A DNA stretch of 38,308 bases, from contig CALHAM010000069.1 of NCBI GenBank assembly GCA_937934275.1, positions 1-38,308 of the forward strand, given 5' to 3'. The stretch is from an uncultured Saprospiraceae bacterium. Lineage in GTDB: Bacteria > Bacteroidota > Bacteroidia > Chitinophagales > Saprospiraceae. This document shows, in pieces, positions 24,328-34,318 of this stretch. Under the pieces are notes generated by a model. The model was not told where the DNA came from, ran no database searches, and saw nothing but the letters and a program-made list of their open reading frames with translations. The stretch's first letter is position 1. Every line of letters begins with the position of its first letter. The position numbers and the translations under genes are program-made.

Positions 24328-24738
24328 TTAAGGAAGTTTCAACCTGCTTTTGGGGATCAGTCCAATTTGGGCAGCCTGTCTGTACGCTTCTGCGGTGGGC
24401 GCAGCACCTCTCTTTTCCAGCAGTTCCTTTATCGAAAAATTTTTGTCTGCTCAGACCACTTAGGTGGTCTCGCGCCAGAGGCCCGACATGGACTCGCCAA
24501 AGTAGAGTTCGAACAGGCGCTCGGGCATGTTGTTCCAATTGTAACCGTGCTTTTAGAGGTTCTCAAACACCTGATGGCGGTCTATGAGGAGTTTAAGCAC
24601 TTGCCAAAAGAGGCTCTTTCCGCTGGCCTGAGTGCCGATGAGTGGGGTTAAATCGCCAAAAGCTACCTTGCCTTCGTAAATTTGACCCAGACGGCCCACT
24701 TTGAAGGTGGGCAATTGGGGTTTATTTTTATTTACCAT
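24328..24738 (-). pseudogene. Decayed AAA-type ATPase gene fragment
   Basis: Frame continuity on the minus strand from ATG 24738 to a stop at 24328-24330 gives 136 sense/stop positions interrupted by in-frame stops at 24553-24555 (TAA), 24460-24462 (TAA) and 24451-24453 (TGA). The coding sense is nevertheless preserved on both sides of the stops: LPTFKVGRLGQIYEGKVAFG and a P-loop G-T-Q-A-S-G-K-S precede the first stop. HGYNWNNMPERLFELYFGES, then MSGLWRE, lies between the first and second. FSIKELLEKRGAAPTAEAYR lies after the third. This is the N-terminus of a P-loop 'AAA family ATPase' followed by a short tail; the bulk of the ATPase is missing, so the gene is probably an internally deleted, stop-riddled relic. 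The surrounding 24178-24840 gap has no intact gene. Confidence 0.65.
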
Positions 24739-24840
24739 GTGCAGCTGTTTTCGCTCTCAACGGTACGCCGCAAGTCTTGTTGACAGGCGGCTTCTGAGGC
24801 CTGTGGCAGACTTTCGCTGTTCATCGCCCGAACATTTTTG

Positions 24841-24848
24841 CACCTTTG
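24841..24848 (+). promoter_or_regulatory. Probable -7 box CACCTTTG for the VWA-protein gene
   Basis: CACCTTTG differs from the TAnnTTTG consensus by one base. It lies 39 bp upstream of ATG 24888 and overlaps a TTG (24846) that is the first in-frame start, making that earlier start unlikely. Confidence 0.4.
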
Positions 24849-24887
24849 CGCCTTGTTTTTGACCCAATCAAAAAGGACCGCGCGCGC

Positions 24888-26987
24888 ATGCCACAAGTGA
24901 CGTTTCAATATCCAGCCTGGTTTTTACTGTTTTGTGCTTTGTTAGGGCTGGGCTATGCTTTGTTGCTGTATTACCGAGAGAATGCCTTTCGAGAGCAAGC
25001 GCCTCAGTTGCACCGCATTTTGGGTGTTGTGCGGTGGGTGGTGGTAACGGTCATTGCAGCCTTGCTGCTATCGCCCTTGCTGCGACGCACGCAAACGCAG
25101 ACGCAGAAGCCTGTGGTTGTATTGGCCCAAGACCAGTCTGAAAGCGTAGGTGCAGAACTGCAAGGCGCCGCTTTAGCCCAATACAAAGCCGATTGGGAGC
25201 GCCTGCGCGAGGCGCTATCAGACGACTACGAGGTACACGAGTTTGCCTTTGGCGATGAGGTGCGCGAAGGCGTAACATTTGCCTTTACCGACAAGGTCAG
25301 CAACCTCTCGCGGCTGATGCAAGAGGTTTACGACCGCTTTGGAGCGCAAAATTTGGGTGCCATCGTTATGGCTACCGACGGTATCTACAACCAGGGCAGC
25401 AGCCCGCTCTATGCCGGCGTGCCCATAGCCGCACCGGTGTTTACTGTGGCATTAGGCGACACTACATTGCGCAAAGATTTGCTCATCAGGCGTGTGTTTT
25501 ACAACAAAATCGCATACTTGGGCGATCGCTTCATGGTGCAAGTCGATGCCGCTGCCGTCAACTGTGCCGGAGCACAAACCACGCTTACCGTCAGTCGCGT
25601 AGAAGGCGACCAAACGCGCACCTTGCAGACAATACCGCTCTCAATTGACCAGAACGACTTTTTCACCACTCGGGAAATCCTTTTAGATGCCGACAAAACG
25701 GGTGTGCAGCACTTCCGCTTCACTCTGGCCAAAGTCGCCGGTGAGCGCTCGGTCGTCAACAACACGCGCGATATCTTCATTGATGTGCTCGATGCTCGAC
25801 AAAACATCCTATTATTGGCTAATAGCCCGCACCCCGACCTGTCGGCCATACGCCAAACGCTGGAAGCTAACCGCAACTACGAGGTAACAGTGGCCTACGC
25901 CGGAGAGCCGGGCACCGACGTGTCGAAGTTCGACTTTGTCGTGCTGCACAACCTGCCCTCTGCAGTACAAGACATCAGCGGCATCCTCAATACTCTGGAC
26001 CAAAAGCGCATTCCGCGCCTGTTCGTGGCGGGCATGCAAACCAGCTATGCTGCTCTATCGCGCGCGCAGCGCTTAGTGAGCGCGCAAAGCACGGGCCAGC
26101 AAACCGACGACGTGCAGGCCAAGGTCTCACCCCAGTTTGCCGCTTTCACGCTCAGCCCTGAACTGGCCGCTGAATTGCCCAAGTTCAGCCCGCTGACCAG
26201 CGCTTTCGGACAATTTTCGGCGCTGCCGCAAGCGCAAGTCGCCCTGTACAAGCGCATTGGCCGCATAGACACCGATCAACCTTTGCTCGTCGTGGGCGAA
26301 ATAGACGGCATCCGATGCGGCGTCTTACTGGGCGAAGGCCTGTGGAAATGGCGCCTATTCGACTACATGCAGCACAACAACCACCAGATTTTTGATGAGA
26401 TTGTAAGCAAGACCGTCCTGTACTTGAGTCAGAAGGAAGACAAGCGTAAATTCCGCGTCTCGCTCGACCAAAACATCTTTAATGAAAATGAGCCGGTCTA
26501 CTTCAGTGCCGAGCTGTACAACGACAACTACGAGTTGGTCAACACGCCCGACGTAGCCCTCTCGGTGCGCAATGCCGAAGGCAAAGAGTTTCTCTACACG
26601 TTTAACAAAAAAGGCAACGCTTACGCGCTCAACGCCGGCATTTTGCCCGTAGGCAACTACACCTTCCGCGCCACCACTTCGCTCAACAACCGAGCACTGA
26701 GTTACGACGGGCGTTTTAGTGTGCAGCCCATCCAGTTGGAATATTTTGCCACTACGGCCAACCACAGCCTACTGCGCCAGCTGAGCGCTCAATACGGCGG
26801 CGAAATGGTCTATCCCGACGACCTATTGGCTATCGCCGACAAGATTAAACAAGCTCCCACCATTAAGCCGGTCATTTACCAATCCACCCAAACTACCCCG
26901 CTGATACATTTTAAATGGGTGTTCTTTCTCTTGGTCCTACTGCTGACACTCGAGTGGTTCTTGCGGCGCTATTTTGGGGCGTACTAA
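24888..26987 (+). CDS. Membrane protein with VWA and GATase-like domains
   Basis: 699 residues from ATG 24888 (MPQVTFQYPAW...), which is preferred to the TTG inside the promoter. Two N-terminal membrane helices (~8-28 and ~46-64), a large soluble domain and a C-terminal membrane helix (~675-692, ending EWFLRRYFGAY). The soluble part has a complete VWA MIDAS: D82-x-S84-x-S86 in AQDQSES, then TDG (163-165). A Rossmann-like segment (NILLLANSPHPDLSAIRQTL ... FVVLHNLPSA ... RLFVAGMQTSY) is reminiscent of the class I glutamine-amidotransferase fold found fused to VWA in this Bacteroidota family. The large domain is expected in the periplasm, a metal-dependent protein-binding module. Function unknown. 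The ABC-F gene starts 17 bp downstream. Confidence 0.8.
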   Translation: MPQVTFQYPAWFLLFCALLGLGYALLLYYRENAFREQAPQLHRILGVVRWVVVTVIAALLLSPLLRRTQTQTQKPVVVLAQDQSESVGAELQGAALAQYKADWERLREALSDDYEVHEFAFGDEVREGVTFAFTDKVSNLSRLMQEVYDRFGAQNLGAIVMATDGIYNQGSSPLYAGVPIAAPVFTVALGDTTLRKDLLIRRVFYNKIAYLGDRFMVQVDAAAVNCAGAQTTLTVSRVEGDQTRTLQTIPLSIDQNDFFTTREILLDADKTGVQHFRFTLAKVAGERSVVNNTRDIFIDVLDARQNILLLANSPHPDLSAIRQTLEANRNYEVTVAYAGEPGTDVSKFDFVVLHNLPSAVQDISGILNTLDQKRIPRLFVAGMQTSYAALSRAQRLVSAQSTGQQTDDVQAKVSPQFAAFTLSPELAAELPKFSPLTSAFGQFSALPQAQVALYKRIGRIDTDQPLLVVGEIDGIRCGVLLGEGLWKWRLFDYMQHNNHQIFDEIVSKTVLYLSQKEDKRKFRVSLDQNIFNENEPVYFSAELYNDNYELVNTPDVALSVRNAEGKEFLYTFNKKGNAYALNAGILPVGNYTFRATTSLNNRALSYDGRFSVQPIQLEYFATTANHSLLRQLSAQYGGEMVYPDDLLAIADKIKQAPTIKPVIYQSTQTTPLIHFKWVFFLLVLLLTLEWFLRRYFGAY

Positions 26988-27004
26988 CCTGTGACTTTTC
27001 CGCT

Positions 27005-28867
<1,863 letters not shown>

Positions 28868-28985
28868 GGCCTCAGATCACACTCCTGCACAGGCCTTGGG
28901 GCTTCGGGGCTTGAAGCGCCAGCGCGTGGCGGCCTGCTTGCTTGGAAACTCCGTATTTTCAGCCCAGAAAACGAACTTCACTACA

Positions 28986-31900
28986 ATGCGCTGGCTCACT
29001 CTATCTACCCTACTGCTTTGGAGCACTTTGGCGCAAGCCCAAATGATCGTCGGCGCCGATACGCTGTATGGAAACGAATGGATAGATTTTTCCAAAACCT
29101 ATTACCGCATCAGTGTGGCAGCAGACGGCATTTATCGCGTTGGCTATTCGGCGCTGGCCGAAGCGGGTTTTCCTGTGGGCGAAGCCCCTGCGGATGAACT
29201 GCGGCTGTATGCCTTTGGGCAGCAGGTGCCCATTTTCACCACAACCGACGGCCTGTTAAAGCCGCAAGATTTCATCGAGTTTTTCGGCGAGAAGAACCGC
29301 AATTTTCTAGACCACCACCTGCTGGAAAACCCGGCTGAGGCAGAGCTGAACCCACTGTACAGCCTATTCAACGATACGGCGGCATACTACTTGGTGTGGG
29401 AGCCGCACACACCGCCGCTGCGCTACACGACGCTGCCCAACGACATCAGTAACCCGCCGCCTGTTGAGCCGTATTGCTGGTGGACGTCGGGTTACACTTA
29501 CGACAAGGCGCTCTTCAAACGGCAGCAGGGAGCCGAAATCCAGTTTTCGTGGTTCAGCGGTGAGGGTTTTGGCACCTTCCCTGAAAGTGCGTTTTCGGTC
29601 AACATAGAGGCCTCACACCGCTACACCGATGGGCCACCGGCGCGTTTGTCGGTGCGCTACGCCTGCGGCTTGGGCACTCACCGACAGCGCTTAACAGTCA
29701 ACGACAGCTTACTGCGCGAGGACGAGTTCAGCGGTTGGCAAGTCGTGCAAGCCGACCACTTTATCGCGGCCAGTGCCCTCAAAAACAACAACTTAGTGCG
29801 TTTGGCCTCAGCGCTTGGGCCAAACGACCGCAACAGCGTGGCCAGCGTTTACTTGCGCTATGCGCGGCTGTTCGATTTTGGCTACACGACGCGGGCGGTG
29901 TTTGAAGTGGAAAACCCCACAACAACAAAATACTTAGAAATCGCGGCCTTCGACGCTTCGGGCGATAGCCCGCCTGTGCTGTACGACGTAGTGAACCGAA
30001 CGCGCACGGTAACGGAACTGTCGGGCGGGCAGGTAAAGGTGCTGCTGCCCGCTGTATTCAAGGAACGGCATTTGTGGCTGGTCAATCCAACCAAGGGAGT
30101 GTTTGTCGTCGAGCACCTAAAGGCAATGCAGTTTCGCAACTACCGCGAACAAGTCGCCGATTACGTGATTTTGTCGCATCCGGCCTTCCTCGCTGACCCA
30201 GCGCAGGGCAATGCTAACCCAGTAGCCGCTTACGCCGATTACCGGCGCAGCCCCGCAGGCGGTGCACATCAAGTATTGGTCGTAGACGTGAACGAACTGT
30301 ACGAGCAGTTTGCCTACGGCGTGCGCTACCATCCTTTAGCGGTGCGCAACTTTATCCATTACGCTCGAAAATACTGGTCCATTCCGCCCCAGTATTTGCT
30401 CATTATAGGCAAGGGCTTGGACTACAACCGCTTCCGCCAACCCGAAGAGCAGCGTCTACTGGCCGACTCGCTTTTCTTTGTGCCCACGTATGGAAGCCCT
30501 GGAGCCGACATGCTCTTCGGCATGGAGGGCAAAGGCCTTTCTCAGCCCATCATAGCCGTGGGCCGGCTGGCAGTGGTGCGGCCCGCTCAGATCTGGGCCT
30601 ACTTAGATAAGGTGCGCGAGCACGAGCTGGTACAGGCCACTGCTCCTCAAACCCTAGCGGGCAAAGGCTGGATGAAGCGCGTCATTCACAACAGTGGCGG
30701 CTTGGCGGCCGAAACCGCTTTCATTCGCGCTTACACCCAAAGCATGGCCGACATCATCAGCACTAACCGCTTAGGGGCCGACGTGCATACGTTTTACAAA
30801 ACTTCAAATGACCCCATTCAGCTGTCGTCCTACGAGCAAATGCTCGACTTGATCAACAGTGGCATTTCCATGTGGATGATCTTTGGGCACTCCTCAGCTT
30901 TTGCTGTAGACTTTGACATCGGCACGCCCAGTGCTTACAACAATAAGGGCCGCTATCCGCTCATGATGATCATGGGCTGTTTCTCGGGCCTGTGTTCGGC
31001 CAACCAGCCCGGCATCGGCGAACAGTTTGTGTTGGCTCCTGAGCGCGGCGCCATCGCTTATTTTGCCTCAGTTTATTTTAGCTACAGCGATGCGCTCTAC
31101 CTCTTTGGCAAGCGCTTCTACGAGCGCCTCGGCGGCGACGACTACGGTCAGCCCTTGGGCATCGCGCTGAACAACACCGTTACCGACCTGCGCCGGAGCA
31201 CCAACCCGGGCCTCATCGCCCTGCTGCACCAAAACCTCCTGCAAGGCGACCCGGCCGTACGACTGCACCACTACCTAGGGCCTGATTATGTTGTGGACCC
31301 GCGCACGGCCCGCATCGAACCCAACCCGGCGACCCTAGAAAAGCCCGCGCTCAAGATAACCTTCGATATCGTCAATTTAGGCGAAAACACGCCCAGTATC
31401 TTGCCCTTCCGCATCGAGCAGCTCTTGCCCGACAACACGCGCCTCGAACGCCTCAATGACTCGACCGACGCACCGGCCTTTCGCAAGCACATCGCTGTCG
31501 AGATACCTACTGCTGGCAGCCAACTCGGGCTGAACCGCCTGCTCATCAGCCTCAACCCTGAAGGCACCGCAAGTGAGCAACCGCCAGCAGCGCTGTTCAA
31601 CAACCAGCTGGAGGACGAAGCGGGCGTGCCCGGACTGCCCTTGTTCTTCTTTGCCAACGACGTGGCTCCCATCGCACCCCAGAACTACGCCATCGTGCAC
31701 CAAAACCCACCCACTTTGTGGGCTTCTACCCTAAACCCACAAGCTCCCGTGCAGCGCTACTTATTCGAAATAGACACTACCGAGGCATTCAACAGCCCAT
31801 GGCGCCGCACCGGAGCCGTAGTGCAACGCGGCGGCGCCATTGCCTGGACTCCGCCCACAACGCTCCGAGACAGCACGGTTTACTATTGGCGCGTAGCCCG

Positions 31901-34013
31901 CGACACGCTGCAAGATGGCGTTATTGCTTGGCGCCAACGATCGTTTGTGTACCTGCCGCAAAGCCCTCCGGGCTGGAACCAATCGCATTTTGGCCAATGG
32001 GCCGAAAACGACTTCATCAATCTGGAAGTCCGCGACAGCACGCGCCGCATCGAATTCGTCGCCAATGCGGGCTTCGTGAGCATGAACGTCGCCTATCGCA
32101 ATCGAGACAAGTTTCCCGGCATGCAAAACGCTTACTACGAAGGTTTCTTCGGCGATGCTGGCTTCAACGCTCAAGGGTTAGTCAGTGGGGTAGCGGTGTT
32201 TGTTCAAGACCCAAACACCGGCCATTACCTACCTAACCCCCCCAACAGTCCGTATAACAACCACCCGACGCGCACTAAATCGTTCTTTTCGTTCAACACC
32301 CAAGACGCGCAGCAGCGCCTGGCGCTCATGGACTTTTTGGAGCACGTGGTGCCTGACCAATCCATCGTCGGCTTTTTGGCTCTTCACCCCTGGAACGACA
32401 CCTTGGGTTATGCCCCGCGGCTTTGGGCCGCTGACTCTGCAGTTTACGGTAAAAACTTGTTTCAAATTCTGGAAAATCAAGGGGCAGAGGAGGTGCGATC
32501 GCTAGTGCACTATACCAACGGGCCTCATCCATATGGTTTTATTTACCAGAAGAACAACCCGCTTTTCGATGCGGTGGATACGGTGGTGTACCACGTGGAC
32601 TCGGTCATCAACCTGCGGCGCACCTTTCAGGCGCGCTGGTCGGTAGGGCAATGGGAGACGCCTCCTATTGGCCCTGCGCGCTCGTGGGGACAGCTCTTCT
32701 GGGCGCACGATCCGCCCGATAACGCTTCCGACGAGGCGGTGCTGTCGGTGTTGGCCGTGCGCGACGGGCAACCCGACTCACTCCTGTTTTCTCTTCAAGG
32801 AGCCTATGAGCGCTCGCTGACCGACGTGCCTGCCAAAGAATTCCCACATCTGCGCCTCCGATTTTCGACGCGCGACACGCTGCTGCGCACGGCCCTACAG
32901 CCACATTACATGCGCGTGCTGTACGAACCCGTACCCGAAGGCGCCTTACATCCGGTAGCACACCTGAACTGGCACGCCGATACGCTGCAACAAGGCGAAA
33001 CCGGAAGCGTATCTGTAGCTTTTGTAAACGTTTCACCCACTGGCTTCGACAGTGTGCTGTTGCGCGCCCGCTTCGAACACACCGACGGCCAAGGCCGCGA
33101 CTATCTCGTGCGCCTGCGCCCTCTACCCGCCAACGATACCCTGCACCTGACGCTTCGCTTCGACACTCGCGACCGCAGTGGTCCCCATCGCCTGACTCTG
33201 GAAGCCAACCCAGGCCCCGAACAACCCGAGCAACACCTCTTCAACAACACCTGGACCCACAACGTCTGGGTGGGTCGCGACGTGCGCAATCCACTGCTGG
33301 ACGTTACCTTCGATGGGCTGCACATCGCCGATGGCGACATCGTATCGCCCAAGCCCGTCATTGTCGCCACTCTGCGCGACGAAAACCCTTATTTGGCCCT
33401 AACCGACACCAGTGCGCTGACCCTTCAGTGGCAAGGCCCTGACGGCGTGTTGCAGCGACTCTATTTCAGCGATCCCACCGTGCAATTTTTTCCCGCCGAC
33501 CCTACCCAATTGCCCAAACAAAACCGCGCTCGCCTCGAGTGGCGCCCAACCTTTGCTCAAGACGGTGAGTACCGCCTCCTCGTCAACGGACGCGATGCCT
33601 CGGGCAATGCCGCAGGCCAGCTTAACTACGCCATCCGCTTCCGCGTCATTACGCGGTCGGCCCTGTCGCACTTGCTCAATTACCCTAACCCATTCTCCAG
33701 CCAAACCTGCTTTTATTACACCTTCACCGGTGCCGAACCGCCCGCGCGCTTCCGCCTGCAAATCTTGACCGTCAGCGGCCGTATCGTGCGCGAGGTTACA
33801 GAGGCCGAATTCGGCCCCTTACGCACCGGCACACACCGCAGCGACTTCTGCTGGGATGGCCGCGACCAGTACGGCGACCCACTGGCCAACGGCATTTATC
33901 TCTATCGCGTTGTTGCGCAAAAAGCCGATGGCTCGAACTTCGACCTTTGGGAAAACACTGCCGTAGACGGTTTCTTCCACAAGGGAATAGGCAAAATGGT
34001 GTTGCTTCGATAA
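28986..34013 (+). CDS. PorU2-like T9SS protein (peptidase C25 family)
   Basis: 1675 residues from ATG 28986, selected because it gives a signal peptide (MRWLTLSTLLLWSTLAQAQ); the open frame reaches further upstream. The N-terminal region (~20-400) is β-rich. Around residues 410-780 lies a gingipain-like C25 domain (ADYVILSHP ... YHPLAVRNFIHYARKYW ... QYLLIIGKGLDYNR). It has the candidate catalytic pair H635 in MIFGHSSA and C665 in MMIMGCFSGLC, 30 residues apart, as in gingipain/PorU enzymes. Ig-like modules follow, and the C-terminal ~110 residues (1564-1675, LNYPNPFSSQT ... WDGRDQYGDPLANGIYLYRV) form a FlgD/T9SS-type β-sandwich. PorU is the sortase that cleaves T9SS sorting domains and attaches cargo to the surface; this larger paralogue type is annotated 'PorU2'. 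It is expected at the outer membrane. The cargo proteins in this window have suitable sorting domains. Confidence 0.85.
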   Translation: MRWLTLSTLLLWSTLAQAQMIVGADTLYGNEWIDFSKTYYRISVAADGIYRVGYSALAEAGFPVGEAPADELRLYAFGQQVPIFTTTDGLLKPQDFIEFFGEKNRNFLDHHLLENPAEAELNPLYSLFNDTAAYYLVWEPHTPPLRYTTLPNDISNPPPVEPYCWWTSGYTYDKALFKRQQGAEIQFSWFSGEGFGTFPESAFSVNIEASHRYTDGPPARLSVRYACGLGTHRQRLTVNDSLLREDEFSGWQVVQADHFIAASALKNNNLVRLASALGPNDRNSVASVYLRYARLFDFGYTTRAVFEVENPTTTKYLEIAAFDASGDSPPVLYDVVNRTRTVTELSGGQVKVLLPAVFKERHLWLVNPTKGVFVVEHLKAMQFRNYREQVADYVILSHPAFLADPAQGNANPVAAYADYRRSPAGGAHQVLVVDVNELYEQFAYGVRYHPLAVRNFIHYARKYWSIPPQYLLIIGKGLDYNRFRQPEEQRLLADSLFFVPTYGSPGADMLFGMEGKGLSQPIIAVGRLAVVRPAQIWAYLDKVREHELVQATAPQTLAGKGWMKRVIHNSGGLAAETAFIRAYTQSMADIISTNRLGADVHTFYKTSNDPIQLSSYEQMLDLINSGISMWMIFGHSSAFAVDFDIGTPSAYNNKGRYPLMMIMGCFSGLCSANQPGIGEQFVLAPERGAIAYFASVYFSYSDALYLFGKRFYERLGGDDYGQPLGIALNNTVTDLRRSTNPGLIALLHQNLLQGDPAVRLHHYLGPDYVVDPRTARIEPNPATLEKPALKITFDIVNLGENTPSILPFRIEQLLPDNTRLERLNDSTDAPAFRKHIAVEIPTAGSQLGLNRLLISLNPEGTASEQPPAALFNNQLEDEAGVPGLPLFFFANDVAPIAPQNYAIVHQNPPTLWASTLNPQAPVQRYLFEIDTTEAFNSPWRRTGAVVQRGGAIAWTPPTTLRDSTVYYWRVARDTLQDGVIAWRQRSFVYLPQSPPGWNQSHFGQWAENDFINLEVRDSTRRIEFVANAGFVSMNVAYRNRDKFPGMQNAYYEGFFGDAGFNAQGLVSGVAVFVQDPNTGHYLPNPPNSPYNNHPTRTKSFFSFNTQDAQQRLALMDFLEHVVPDQSIVGFLALHPWNDTLGYAPRLWAADSAVYGKNLFQILENQGAEEVRSLVHYTNGPHPYGFIYQKNNPLFDAVDTVVYHVDSVINLRRTFQARWSVGQWETPPIGPARSWGQLFWAHDPPDNASDEAVLSVLAVRDGQPDSLLFSLQGAYERSLTDVPAKEFPHLRLRFSTRDTLLRTALQPHYMRVLYEPVPEGALHPVAHLNWHADTLQQGETGSVSVAFVNVSPTGFDSVLLRARFEHTDGQGRDYLVRLRPLPANDTLHLTLRFDTRDRSGPHRLTLEANPGPEQPEQHLFNNTWTHNVWVGRDVRNPLLDVTFDGLHIADGDIVSPKPVIVATLRDENPYLALTDTSALTLQWQGPDGVLQRLYFSDPTVQFFPADPTQLPKQNRARLEWRPTFAQDGEYRLLVNGRDASGNAAGQLNYAIRFRVITRSALSHLLNYPNPFSSQTCFYYTFTGAEPPARFRLQILTVSGRIVREVTEAEFGPLRTGTHRSDFCWDGRDQYGDPLANGIYLYRVVAQKADGSNFDLWENTAVDGFFHKGIGKMVLLR

Positions 34014-34059
34014 CGGAGCGGCTCCTTAGCGATAACCGCTTAATGGGCTAAAAACAAAA

Positions 34060-34087
34060 GCCGCCGAGCGCATTACGCGTCGGCGGC
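34060..34087 (-). terminator. Terminator hairpin for minus-strand transcripts
   Basis: 8-bp GC-rich stem GCCGCCGA / TCGGCGGC with a 12-base loop (34068-34079). Read on the minus strand the stem is followed by CTTTTGTTTTTAG, a good U-run. It is 232 nt beyond the stop of the macroglobulin gene and also 47 nt beyond the convergent PorU2-like stop. Confidence 0.7.
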
Positions 34088-34105
34088 AGAACCCCAAAAA
34101 ACCAA

Positions 34106-34219
34106 ATGAAAACAATCTTCCTTTTGTATTGCCTGCCCTTGCTCGTCTGCAAAGACATTATTCTGACGTCTGATACATCAAGAGTCACACCAGCGCGAGG
34201 GCTTACACCCGTCATTTGA
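34106..34219 (+). CDS. Possible micro-ORF with signal-like N-terminus (37 aa)
   Basis: An ATG-to-TGA frame of 37 residues starting MKTIFLLYCLPLLVCKD, which has the charge and hydrophobic core of a lipoprotein or secretory signal, then a polar tail. There is no upstream promoter box or ribosome-binding site that I can see. It could be a small exported peptide or the 5' relic of a longer secreted protein that has decayed. Weak. Confidence 0.22.
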   Translation: MKTIFLLYCLPLLVCKDIILTSDTSRVTPARGLTPVI

Positions 34220-34318
34220 AAGCCGTTAACAGAGTAGGCCTGCGTTAGGGCTTCAGCTTCAGGCAACAGTATCTGGACGCCCTAAAGGGCTTTGCACACT
34301 GTTAACAATTTGTTCGGC

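Larger units (their letters stand above)
34014..34318. other. 305-bp intergenic region with hairpin and possible micro-ORF
   Basis: Between the convergent PorU2-like and macroglobulin genes. It holds the terminator at 34060-34087 and a possible micro-ORF at 34106-34219. The remaining ~100 bp (34220-34318), with a GTTAAC at 34224-34229 and a second GTTAAC at 34301-34306, show nothing recognisable. Confidence 0.6.

Noticed and set aside
24238-24651. Plus-strand open frame of 137 residues
   Set aside because: It is the antisense of the decayed ATPase, with no homology-like motifs or start context.
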